Assembly (NCBI GenBank): GCA_032433595.1
Contig: JASWJB010000419.1
Location: 1 to 31,200, forward strand
Source of the DNA: Conoideocrella luteorostrata
Taxonomy: Eukaryota > Ascomycota > Sordariomycetes > Hypocreales > Clavicipitaceae
Direction of reading: 5' to 3'
Length of the DNA: 31,200 nt
The notes under the pieces are model-generated. The model worked only from the letters and a program-made list of their open reading frames with translations, had not been told where the DNA came from and ran no database searches. The position numbers and the translations under genes were made by a program. Numbering within the stretch: the first letter of the stretch is position 1; each line of letters starts with the position of its first letter. Below, piece by piece: positions 9,841 to 17,430 of this stretch.

Positions 9841-10375
9841 CCAGGCACTACAGCGCCAGGAAGACCAACGCGTATAGATACAGAGACGGGTGGATAGAGA
9901 AACGTGCCTTTGACATGAGTAAATTATTGTAAATTGCTGTATACGTTGCGATTACGTGTACGTTTAAATTGCTGCAAGTTGCCATTGCTGTATACGCGAT
10001 GCTAATGCTTCTAATTCGACTGCTCAGAGCTCTACTGCTTACAATTCGACCAATATTTAATCTACACTTCCCTCTGGGGGGCCCGGGGGTTGCCTGCCGC
10101 GAGCTGCGCCTGGCGGCGGCTCTCAGTCGGGTGTGGGTGCTCATCGCGACGCACAATTCGACTGCTCACAATGCCTATGGTACGCTGCGCTGCTGCTACT
10201 GCCACTGCCACTACTGCCCACAATGCTGCTGTGGTAAACAACGTCGTATTGCCCGCACTACTGCTGACCTTTCCCCCTTCTCACTTTCCCCTCCCCTGAC
10301 TTTCCCCTCTCCTGACCGTCTTCCTGACTTGTGGCCACGAGAATCGTATCTTGAATATCTTTATTGTCTTTAGAT
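9840..10375. repeat. Copy 3 middle part: unassigned sequence and remnant of module B
   Basis: Starts with sequence not seen elsewhere in the window. It includes an imperfect repeat around AAATTGCTG and GCTGTATACG (about 9,930 and 9,985) and the repeated AATTCGACTGCTCA (about 10,013 and 10,156). From about 10,255 it has CTGACTTTCCCC-type strings and CTTCCTGACTTGTGGCCAC, which correspond to the spacer of module B, without the triplet runs. CACGAGAATCGTATCTTG (about 10,336) also occurs near 4,387. No gene recognised. Confidence 0.4.
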
Positions 10376-10957
10376 GGACTTGCGATACCTGACGCTTCTT
10401 GCAGCGTACGTCTTCCGAGATTTAAGCCTTTTCATCTTCTTCGTCAGATCGACATGCGGTATTTCATGCTTGTACGTATTCCGAGATTTGAGTTTTCCAA
10501 CAATCATGCTTGTACGTATCCCGAGATTTGAGCTTTCCGACAAGCTCGTTAGATTAATGACCTGCGATATCTGATGTTTAAAGCAGCCTGTATGTCTTCC
10601 GAGATTGGAGCCTTTTTGTCGAGCTTGCTTGTCAGCTAACTTGCGATAGCAGATGCCTCTTGCAGCGCCTGTATATTCCGACATTTAAGCCTTTTCAGCT
10701 AGCTCGTCAGATCAACTTGCGATATCGAATGCCTCTTGCAGCCTATGCGTCTTCCGAGAATTAAAACGTTGAACTAGCTCCTTGTAACCTGTAGGTCTAC
10801 CGAAATTTGAGCCTTTCAACAAGATCGTCAGATTGACCTACCTTGTCTGATGCTTCGATACCGCCTGTACGTCTTCAGACATTTGAACCTTTCAACGAGC
10901 TCGTCAGACAAACCTGCGATATCAGATGCCTGAACGTCGTCCGAGATTTGATTGCAG
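10375..10957 (+). repeat. Macro-repeat copy 3, module C array (truncated)
   Basis: About eight units of the same array, beginning with GACTTGCGATACCTGACGC. A local tandem duplication is visible: CATGCTTGTACGTAT is followed by CCGAGATTTGAG twice (about 10,467 and 10,505). The array stops within a unit at about 10,957, where a copia pol fragment begins. Reading frames on the minus strand pass through this joint, giving a chimeric ORF at 10,828-11,037. Confidence 0.8.
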
Positions 10958-12330
10958 GCTAGAATTCGCTGACCTTTGGACCTAGACCTAGGGACCTTTT
11001 CAAATGAATCCATTTGCTTGTGTGATTCCAGATGCACGCGCTGTGCCTCAATGAATTCGTCACGGAAAGGGTGCCTATTGAGATCCTTCCTAGATTCCGG
11101 GCAAATTGGCAGATTCCGCTTGTGTGGCCTTTCCTGATATCGGATTCCAGGCTGACATCGAATTCCAGCCAGGAATACTTCTTGTACGGCCGATTCAATA
11201 GGTTCTAATCAAAAGTCACGAAATCGGCCACAGAGGTCTTCTTCCACCCCCTCAGGATAAGCGGCTAACGTGGCGAAAACTGCCTGCTAACTGACTTCTG
11301 ATTCCGTACGATAACCCTCATCAGAATCGTCATTAAAATCGTCACATTCTGAGGCAGCCGAATTTTCCTGACTTTGACCGGTATTGACGACGATTTCGTC
11401 CTGTACGTCAGACTCAGATTCGTCTGTGTGGCTTATAGTGCTTTCAATTTCATCGATATTTTCAGCAGCTAATTCGTCCTCTAGTCCTTGTAGACCTTCC
11501 GGAATTCCGACCTTTTCAATTAGCTCGTCAATTGAATGCATTAATTCCCGGTCGGGCAGCTTATCTTCGAAGATGCAAGCCTTATCGAAAATAACATCGC
11601 GAGTCACAATAACCTTATTCCTGTGAGGAATCCAGATACGGAAATTATTTAACGATTAATATCCTACAAGATATCCAATATGTGCCTTTGGGTCAAGCTT
11701 CTGCCTACGATGATCTCGTCGCTAGGCTATGGAGGTTATCGCGAATGCCTTGCATCTATATGCTCGTAAGTGCGCGATTTCTGGCTTCCTCTTGAAGACC
11801 TCTTCATACGGGCTTTTCCAGCTATTCCTTTGTGCCGGCGTTCGATTCCGAAGGTAGCAAGCAGCTTCCACGATATCCCTCCATAGGTTATGTGGTAGAT
11901 TTGCTGATATTCGCATTGTGCGGGCTTTTTCAAGCACTACACCCCCCGATCTCTCGGCGCCACCGTTCTGGGCCTGTGTATATAGTGCGGAAGGCTTCCC
12001 TTGAATTCCTTCCTTTTAAAGATATTTTCTGTCTAACTTGCTAAATAGCTCGCCATCTGACCGGATGACCTGAATTTCCCGACTAAATTACCTACGGACA
12101 AGGGCTTAAAAATCCCGTATAATTCGACTATTTTCCTTAGCCTGCCCGTGCGATTGATGAAAATACGGAAAAACAAGGCCAGAATAGGCATCAGTGATAA
12201 ACATCACTCGCGAATAGCCCTGATAATCCGATGTGATATCCGACCAGTCAATCCAGACCTCTTCAAATGCCTGACTTGAGACGCGCTCCATATGTCGCTC
12301 GTGCCCGCGAGGGTTCCGCAGCCCGACCCG
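10957..12330 (-). pseudogene. Ty1/copia pol fragment (integrase to start of reverse transcriptase)
   Basis: One minus-strand frame runs through the whole stretch with seven in-frame stops and no frameshift. From the 5' side it shows the integrase core start (WIDWSDITSDYQGYSR, MFITDAYSGLVFPYF), the second catalytic region (IQVIRSDGELF), the third (TQAQNGGAERSGG, with the catalytic Glu), and KARTMRISANLPHNLW and YLRNRTP. It continues through KLDPKAHIGYLVGY, an acidic linker (about 11,290-11,560), and the region just before reverse transcriptase (HPFRDEF, THLESHKQM-like). Copia order (integrase before RT) is clear. The zinc finger, gag, most of RT and both LTRs are missing. It is cut on one side by array 3 and on the other by an unrelated gene piece. 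The stops are consistent with C:G to T:A decay. Confidence 0.85.
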
Positions 12331-12478
12331 ACGACACCCCAGAGTTGATGGCCGCATTCACCGACTTGAGCTCGTTTGCGTTGGAGCAGATGCATGATTG
12401 CAGAGCGGTTTGGCCGTCACCGCACCTGGACGAATACGTTTCTGAGGCGACGTAGGCGGAAACGGCGCTGGACGCACA
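12326..12478 (-). pseudogene. Fragment of a Cys-rich fungal extracellular-domain gene (piece 1)
   Basis: The minus-strand frame (open from 12,514) has CASSAVSAYVASETYSSRC, then QTALQSCICS, then an Asn/Ser-rich NAAINSGVSSG. Many ascomycete secreted or membrane proteins carry repeats of this kind: a 'C-A-x-S-A-[LV]-S' helix, about 14 residues to 'C', then 'A-L-x-S-C-[VI]-C', then an 'I-x-S-x-V' segment. The fragment ends exactly where recognisable copia integrase begins, so it is truncated. It lies divergently upstream of the Fta4-like start at 12,611. Its partner domain type is seen at 14,688-15,005 on the other strand. Function of the family is unknown to me beyond likely extracellular location. 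Confidence 0.5.
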
Positions 12479-12610
12479 TTGGTGCCTGTGACTCTCCTTG
12501 TCAGTCGAGCCCATCGGTACGAGGGAGGAGCGGAGCGTACCAGTAGAGTGAATATCTCAATTTCGGTCACGTAGACGATATTCACAGCCGGCCGTTCTGC
12601 AAAAATCAAG

Positions 12611-12763
12611 ATGGCCAATCCGGTTCCAACTGTCCCGTCTCTCAAGGAGTCATTCATTACAGCCCAGACCAATCTCCTCTCCCAACCGCTTGCTCCATCC
12701 CAGACCTGGCGCCGAGCAAACGGTAACACCGCCCACTTCGACTTCCTGTTTAAACATTTATGA
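12611..12763 (+). pseudogene. Fta4-like kinetochore protein, N-terminal fragment
   Basis: Short frame of 50 codons from ATG 12,611 to TGA 12,761. Residues 1-37 read like the start of ascomycete Fta4-type proteins (Sim4-complex subunit at the inner kinetochore; the Pfam family is linked with CENP-50): SLKESFITAQTNLLSQPL followed by APSQTWRRAN. After codon 37 the match stops at 12,722. The same segment recurs at 14,137-14,180, where it continues correctly into ANDASQQPIPARLL, so the 710 bp after 12,722 look like an insertion or rearrangement. The recurrence has no intron at this point. The start codon is preceded by AAAATCAAG. I recognise the family by memory of its conserved pattern, without a search. 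Confidence 0.5.
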
Positions 12764-13270
12764 ATGAGAGGGGCATAACAACTCAGAATTGGTCGGTAAG
12801 TACTGCTTCTATCCAGCTCATATCGTTTTTCCTCACTTGACGTGAAGAAGCACCGCCGCCAATAACCCACCTTTATGGCGGGTTCTAAGTCTGCGATGTG
12901 TCATTTACCTCAAGGAGTGATGTGGTGTCGACACTCTCACTCACTGCACACGCCCATGGAGGAATGCGTGGCACCACGACTATCAACAGTGAAGGTGCGG
13001 TTTCCCGTCGAGCACTTTGGAACAATCCTGCTATCGTTGCTCTATGGGTTCGCTAGCCTATTTAGCGGAACTCCGTATTTATCGGGAGGGACGTCGGGAC
13101 CACTGGGCAGGTATTGAAGGAGACAAGCAAACAAGGCAACGGGGCAAGGCAACGGGGCAAGGCAGGCACCAAACCAAGTCTAGGCACGTAGGAAGCCCGG
13201 ACGTTCCATACAACGTGCAGCGCGCCATAGCAACATCCTCTCATGGGCTAACATTGGTTCTTCTCTGCGA
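12723..13270. other. Insert between Fta4-like pieces, no gene recognised
   Basis: Base-balanced sequence that splits the Fta4-like reading frame. ORFs on both strands (12,875-13,117 plus; 13,017-13,277 plus; 13,062-13,244 minus) show no family resemblance or conserved repeats. A small tandem repeat of ACGGGGCAAGGCA occurs about twice near 13,138-13,165. It may be unique flanking DNA moved here by rearrangement. Confidence 0.4.
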
Positions 13271-13385
13271 TTATTGAGCCGGCTCTGTGGCTCGCCAGGT
13301 ATTCCAGATGTCACGCATACGATCAATTTGACCCTCGGTAAACCCCGTTCGGCAGGAACTATTGATTTTGTTTTCATACACACCC
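13271..13385 (-). pseudogene. Possible C-terminal fragment of an M43-type secreted metalloprotease
   Basis: The minus-strand frame ending at the TAA at 13,271-13,273 reads NSSCRTGFTEGQIDRMRDIW and then NTWRA near its end. The pattern C-x3-FT-x-GQ-x2-RM-x3-W-x3-R is the usual C-terminal end of fungal pappalysin-like (M43) secreted proteases. The catalytic HExxH part is absent, and the upstream frame runs into Fta4-like sequence within a few codons. The assignment rests on this short motif only and could be wrong. Confidence 0.4.
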
Positions 13386-13432
13386 AAAGGTCTGCAGCGG
13401 ATAGCCAGCCTATCGATTGATGGCGGTTGGGC

Positions 13433-13666
13433 CGCGTCACAGCAACCCATTCCGGCGCGCCTTCTCGACGATGCTCTCTTCAGCCTCGACCAAACCAAAC
13501 CATCCAGCAACATTGCCGGCGCGTTTACCCCCCACAAGCGAGTTCCAATGTTGCCGAGCAGATTAGCAATTCTTATTTGCGGGACGCGGAGGAACAGGTG
13601 AGGGGGGTAAAGGAATTAGAAAGTAGTATTGGCAGGGAGCTGGACTTCGCTGCGGACGATTCTATT
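13433..13666 (+). pseudogene. Fta4-like fragment, copy 1
   Basis: Carries IPARLLDDALFSL, then (after a frame change) QQHCRRVYPPQASSNVAEQ, NSYLRDAEEQVRG and SSIGRELDFAADDSI. A 5-bp duplication (AACCAAACCAAACC compared with AACCAAACCATCC in copy 2) shifts the frame between DDALF and QQHCR, so this copy is broken. Similarity to the other copies stops at 13,666 after DDSI. Sequence from 13,667 to 13,829 has no counterpart. Confidence 0.6.
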
Positions 13667-13829
13667 TTGGCCGCGGTACATGTGCTTGCCTTGCGGTTGT
13701 CCTCCTCCACTAACGCTTGAAGGATTCCATCGTTGGCGCTGCTTCTACTATTTCTCCGCGCGAGTGAAGCAATGAGTTGCCTTGATAGATGCTCTTTGCG
13801 GAATCAATGGGGGGTGGGGTGAGGGGGGT

Positions 13830-14012
13830 CTTCTCGACGATGCTCTCTTCAGCCTTAACCAAACCATCCAGCAACATTGCCGGCGCGTTTACCCCCCACA
13901 AGCGAGTTCCAATGTTGCCGAGCAGATTAGCAATTCTTATTTGCAGGACGCGGAGGAACAGGTGAGGGGGATAAAGGAATTAGAAAGTAGTATTGGCAGG
14001 GAGCTGGACTTC
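13830..14012 (+). pseudogene. Fta4-like fragment, copy 2
   Basis: Same segment as copy 1 but in one frame: LLDDALFSLNQTIQQHCRRV, YPPQASSNVAEQ, ISNSYLQDAEEQVRG, SSIGRELDF, then a TGA at once after the duplication boundary. It is preceded by a GGGGGGTGGGGTGAGGGGGG stretch (about 13,810-13,829) that is repeated after its end (about 14,018-14,038). The G-rich linker is therefore part of the duplicated block. Confidence 0.6.
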
Positions 14013-14038
14013 TGAATGGGGGGTGGGGTGAGGGGGGT

Positions 14039-14131
14039 CTTCTCGACGATGCTCTCTTCAGCCTCAACCACACCATCCAGCAACATTGCCGGCGCGCCTT
14101 CTCGACGATGCTCTCTTCTGCCTCAACCAAA
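14039..14131 (+). repeat. Two very short Fta4-like repeats
   Basis: CTTCTCGACGATGCTCTCTTC is repeated twice in about 60 bp (14,039 and 14,097), each time followed by a 'GCCTCAACCA'-type piece. The first is followed by CAACATTGCCGGCGCG and then jumps back to the second. The second jumps to CTCCTCTCCCAACCGC. Together they form the joint between copy 2 and the larger copy 3 and point to repeated replication slippage or recombination at GGCGCGCCTTCTC. Confidence 0.65.
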
Positions 14132-14594
14132 CCATCTCCTCTCCCAACCGCTTGCCCTATCCCAGACCTGGCGCTGAGCAAACGACGCGTCACAGCAACC
14201 TATTCCGGCGCGCCTTCTCAATAATTCTCTCTTTAGCCTTAACCAAACCATCCAGCAACATTGCCGGCACGTCTACCCCCCATAAGCGAATTCTAATATT
14301 GCCGAGCAGATTAGCAATTCTTATTTGTGGGACGCGGAGGAACGGGTGAGGGGGATAAAGGAATTAAAAAGTAGTATTGGCAGGGAGCTGGACTTGGCTG
14401 CGGACGATTCTATTGAAGCGCTTCCCATGTCATGGCCGGTCGAAAGTGACGTGGCGAATAATCCCGACAAGACCATCACGTTTGCTACGCCGACGGCCAA
14501 TGTGGTGAATGCGTACATAACCGAACTATCTATCGCACATGTCATATCTTCCGCCGTGCGCCAGATCCGGGTTGTCTTACGCGGTGATGGGTGA
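14132..14594 (+). pseudogene. Fta4-like kinetochore gene, longest fragment, two stops
   Basis: One frame covers most of a Fta4-like protein: LLSQPLALSQTW, stop, ANDASQQPIPARLL, SLFSLNQTIQQHC, RHVYPP, stop, ISNSYLWDAEERVRG, SSIGRELDLAADDSIEALP, MSWPVESDVANNP. It ends at TGA 14,592-14,594 after VVLRGDG. Both stops are C to T changes relative to other copies in this window: CGA (12,713) is TGA here, and CAA (copies 1 and 2) is TAA here. It carries several further C to T or G to A differences. The last about 40 residues resemble the family less well. Fta4 proteins act in the constitutive inner kinetochore complex, but this copy cannot be made as such. Confidence 0.55.
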
Positions 14595-14687
14595 TGTGAG
14601 TCTATCAAAACCATCTCAAACTCACCGAGCCCTGTGGCCTGCAAACATCGTGTTGACCTGATTTCCTCTGTCTTTCATTCAATTCAG

Positions 14688-15005
14688 ATGAGTTCGAAAT
14701 GCCCAAAGGATGCGAGCTTGTATGCGCCTTGTGTTTGCAACAGCGACAGAGCAAAGGCGGTCAGCGAGACGCTTTCTAAATCCGTGCCATCTTCTTGCTC
14801 AAACGACGACGACGTCACTGCGGCCCAGGGATTGTTCAACCAATATTGCGCAATGAACAGCGGCACGACATCTATTACTGGGCCACAGCAACCTCCTGGA
14901 GATATGACGTACTATATTACCGCCTTGCCGCAGTACAAGTCGCTCAGGGCATGCGCTCAATCCGCCATGTCATATGCCATCCGGGCTCATAACTGTTGGA
15001 ATTGA
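14688..15005 (+). pseudogene. Fragment of a Cys-rich fungal extracellular-domain gene (piece 2)
   Basis: From an ATG directly after a good 3' splice-like site (pyrimidine-rich CTCTGTCTTTCATTC then AATTCAG, 14,668-14,687) the frame reads SSKCPKDASLYAPCVCNSD, SKSVPSSC, DVTAAQGLFNQYC, then YYITALPQYKSLRACAQSAM, and ends at TGA 15,003-15,005. Seven Cys are arranged as in the repeated domains of ascomycete secreted or membrane proteins (C-P-x-D-x4-A-x-C-x-C ... D-V-x-A-A-x2-L-F-x2-Y-C ... Y-I-T-x-L-P-x-Y-x-S-L-x-x-C-A-x-S-A). The open frame also extends upstream to 14,634. There is no signal peptide. The downstream half of the second domain is missing, so it is probably an internal exon of a broken gene. 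Piece 1 (12,326-12,478, minus) has what would follow. Confidence 0.5.
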
Positions 15006-15202
15006 TACGAGAGGTTCAAATTTGATTGCATTGATGGGAAGAGCTGTGTTACTGAGATGATGGATGCAGAATCCCTCGTCTGACGGCCTCGTCCAAACCC
15101 CCCTATAAATACCCCTATAATCTGAGACACTTCCGTCCTGAATTCCTGCCTTAGGCCCAGAGGCCACGTAACCTTTCTCACACAGTCCGTGTATCCACAT
15201 AT
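15006..15202. other. Short intergenic stretch before inverted copy 4
   Basis: Contains CCCCTATAAATACCCCTATAATC (TATA-like, imperfect tandem of CCCCTATAA) near 15,100-15,121. No coding region is convincing. The minus-strand ORF 14,970-15,227 has no recognisable features. Confidence 0.35.
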
Positions 15203-15600
15203 CCAACAGGTTCAAATCGAGGAACACACAGGCGCTGCAAGAGGCATCTGGTGTCGCAAGTTAGCTAACAAGCTCTTCAAAAAGGTTTAATTCCCGGAAG
15301 ACATATAGGCATTAGACACGGAGTAAATCTGACGAGCGCGACGGAAAAGCTCACTTAAATCGGACGACCTACAGGCTCCAAGAGAGATCAGATATCGCTA
15401 GTCAGTTGACAAGCTTGTTAAAAAGCCTAAACCTTGCAAGACTTACACTGTAAGAAGCGTTAGATGCATCACATCTCGCAAGTCAATTTCACGAGCTCGT
15501 TGAAAGGTTCAAATGTTGGATGATGTACAGGCGCTGTAGGAAGCATCGGATCTCGTAAGTTTATCTAAAGACGATGAAGATGTGCAAGATACGTTAATGG
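15203..15600 (-). repeat. Macro-repeat copy 4, module C array, inverted
   Basis: The reverse complement of array units: AGGTTCAAATCGAGG, CAGGCGCTGCAAGAGGCATC, TCACGAGCTCGTTGAAAGG and GATCAGATATCGC are all plus-strand readings of inverted unit parts. About five units remain. It begins within a unit at about 15,203. Confidence 0.8.
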
Positions 15601-16070
15601 TGGTGGCCACAGGTTAGGATTTCTAGTGAGGAAGACGGTCAGGAATACTGTTACAATAGGAACGGTCGGGAGAAAGGAAAAGCTAGCACTTGGGGAAGGG
15701 GGAAGTTAGCTGATAATGATGATAATGCCACTGCTGCTGATGAAGATGTTGCTGGCCACGCGAGAAATGCTGCTGCCGATGAGGATGTTGCTGCTAACGC
15801 AAGAAATGTCGCTGCTGTTGCTGATGGTGATAATGGCCACAGGTCGAGATTCCGGTCGGGATTCTGGTCACGATAGACGCGGTCGGGAGAGGAAAAGTCA
15901 GCTGATGATGCTGCCGCTGCTGCTGCTAATGATGATGGCCACAGGTCAGGATTCCTGTCGGGATTTCGGTCTGGGTAGGAGCGGTCGGGAGGGGAAAGTC
16001 AGCTGATGATGATGATGATGATGATGCTGCTGCTGCTGCTGCTGCTTTTGCTGCTAATGATAATGCCATT
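15600..16070 (-). repeat. Macro-repeat copy 4, module B, inverted
   Basis: GATGATGAT and CTGCTGCTG runs with the inverted spacers GGTGGCCACAGGTTAGGAT (about 15,602), GGCCACAGGTCGAGATTCC (about 15,836), GGCCACAGGTCAGGATTCC (about 15,935) and GGAGCGGTCGGGAGGGG (about 15,979). The second spacer type appears inverted as GCGAGAAATG and GCAAGAAATGTC. Order C-B-A along the plus strand confirms inversion of the complete module order. Confidence 0.8.
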
Positions 16071-16205
16071 GCAGATGTTAGATCTAGGTCAGCGCCCAAG
16101 ATGCAAAAAATGCAGGGCTTGGTCGGGACCAGCGATACGGAGAGGGGGGGCTGGTAAATAACACGAGAGTAACACATCAACCAGCGCACAAGACAAAACA
16201 AAATC
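16070..16205 (-). repeat. Macro-repeat copy 4, module A end, inverted
   Basis: AGATCTAGGTCAGCGCC, AGGGCTTGGTCGGGACC and CTGGTAAATAACACGAGAGT are the reverse complement of the 3' end of module A in copy 2 (GGCGCTGACCTAGATCT) and copy 1. The match ends near 16,205, so most of module A is absent. Confidence 0.75.
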
Positions 16206-16477
16206 TAATGCCTCACCCATTATCCTTCCGTGAAGTTAGGAAAGGAAGGCTATGGCATTGTGAAGTCTCTTGTGGAAACAAGAAACTTGATTAGTTTAAA
16301 CCCGCAGCTGATTGTATATTCCATACCTGCCTCCACGATAGCAGTGTCTAAGACAAGAGGCAGCAATGCTCTTAGTCTAAATATAGAAAAATATGTTATT
16401 AGTAAGTTAAGACTTATTAGCACTATATTATTAAGAAATAAGTCATAAAACTACTTTAGGAGATAGGCTAATATAGC
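16206..16477. other. Transition to AT-rich DNA, no gene recognised
   Basis: Base composition drops towards AT-rich through this stretch. A 72-codon open frame (16,230-16,448) has no recognisable motif and ends in AT-rich sequence. I do not call it a gene. Confidence 0.35.
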
Positions 16478-16482
16478 ACTAG

Positions 16483-16765
16483 TGTTGCATAAAATAGATA
16501 GCTAGATCTGACATGGGCTACGCTAGTCACTCACGTGACGAATCCGACGCATAAAAGGTCGAATCTGGCCTGTCAGTAGATAGATTCAACAACTACTTTA
16601 CAACCATCTGAGAACTAACTTGTGCATTGCATTGCATTGTTTTGTTTCCCTTTACTTAAATACTTATAGTACTAATACTACAGCTAATATCGACAACTAA
16701 CGTGTTACGTCCAGCATCCCACTGGTCGTATCTAGCACGTAACGTGCCACATCCAGCACGTAACA
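16483..16765 (+). mobile_element. Solo LTR of the same Ty3/gypsy family as the 19,635-30,038 element
   Basis: A 283-bp TGTTG...TAACA unit flanked on both sides by ACTAG (16,478-16,482 and 16,766-16,770), a perfect 5-bp target duplication. It is the reverse complement of the LTRs at 19,635-19,912 and 29,761-30,038 along its whole length, so its sense is plus. It keeps CpG-containing strings (for example TCACGTGACG and GTAACGTGCCACATCC) that are TA-rich in the other two copies, so it is the least decayed copy. The perfect target duplication with no interior shows LTR-LTR recombination of an inserted element. Confidence 0.9.
16550..16558 (+). promoter_or_regulatory. TATA-like element of the solo LTR
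   Basis: CATAAAAGG lies about 67 bases into the sense strand of the LTR, the usual place for the U3 promoter. The matching position in the LTR at 29,761-30,038 reads TTATAAAAG on the minus strand (29,964-29,973). This supports the chosen LTR sense and the minus orientation of the full element. Confidence 0.45.
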
Positions 16766-16770
16766 ACTAG

Positions 16771-17277
16771 TTAATCTTTTTGCCTTAAACTAAACTAATA
16801 AGGTAATAAACATTACTATATTAGTTTTAGTAGCTAATTTTATTATAAGCTTCTGAGAAGCTACTAATAGCCTTAGTGTATTTTATTTATATTTCTACCT
16901 TAACTATGCAAACAAGGGACAGGATATATTCTAAAACTATAGCAAAGATAACTAGTAAAAACATTTAAATATCTAGACTAGGAGAGACCTAGAAGGCATA
17001 TTTACTTCTCGTGGGCTATAAACAGGCTTCTTTAAAGTATAGTGATCCCTAAAACCTAGCAACTATATCACAGAATTACTTACTTAAATTAGGTTAAGCA
17101 AGGAGGTCTAGACACTATTGGGTTAAGCATTGTATATTTAGCCCCGTATGCCTTAAGGCTATATAGTATTTATTTATTTATTATTACGTCTAGTGGGAAA
17201 CTCAAGAGAGCCGTTCTAAGCTTATGGAGATTTACGGTTCTTAAACCTAGCCTTTGCCTTATTGAAGCCTATATATT
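16771..17277. other. AT-rich stretch, no gene recognised
   Basis: Decayed AT-rich DNA with stops in all frames. One small hairpin-like string AAGCTTCTGAGAAGCTA (about 16,849). Nothing else identifiable. Confidence 0.4.
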
Positions 17278-17400
17278 TGTCACGAATGAGCAGCTATGGA
17301 TGCCTAAAGCAGTGTAATTGTCCTTGATTTCTGGCTAATTAACGAGGAATTAGATCTCTTCTTATAGTTGAGTATTATATAGGAATTCTAACATTTACAG
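17278..17400. mobile_element. LTR relic related to the solo LTR at 3,786
   Basis: Starts TGTCACGAATGAGCAGC and follows the 3,786 solo LTR for about 90 bases (GAGCAGCTATGGA, AATTGTCCTTGATTTC, CTAATTAACG against CTAATTGACG). Then the two diverge. A matching TTTGTGACA end occurs at 17,459-17,467, but no target duplication is visible (ATATT before, GTTCT after), so the right border is uncertain. Confidence 0.5.
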
Positions 17401-17430
17401 TGACCGTAGGGTTGACTCACAGCATCCCCT

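Noticed and set aside
11384..11626. 80-codon plus-strand ORF rich in Ser
   Set aside because: It is antisense to the acidic linker of copia pol. Ser richness mirrors the Asp/Glu codons on the other strand.
12358..12870. 170-codon minus-strand ORF in the same frame as the copia fragment
   Set aside because: It has no copia-like residues and overlaps two better supported pieces (Cys-rich fragment on minus in another frame, Fta4-like start on plus). The shared frame is chance.
14321..14644. 107-codon minus-strand ORF opposite the long Fta4-like piece
   Set aside because: The plus-strand frame has the conserved family pattern in several copies. The minus ORF is its shadow.
15100..15125. CCCCTATAAATACCCCTATAATC as a gene promoter
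   Set aside because: No reading frame or transcript-like structure follows it. It may belong to an unidentified LTR but cannot be assigned.
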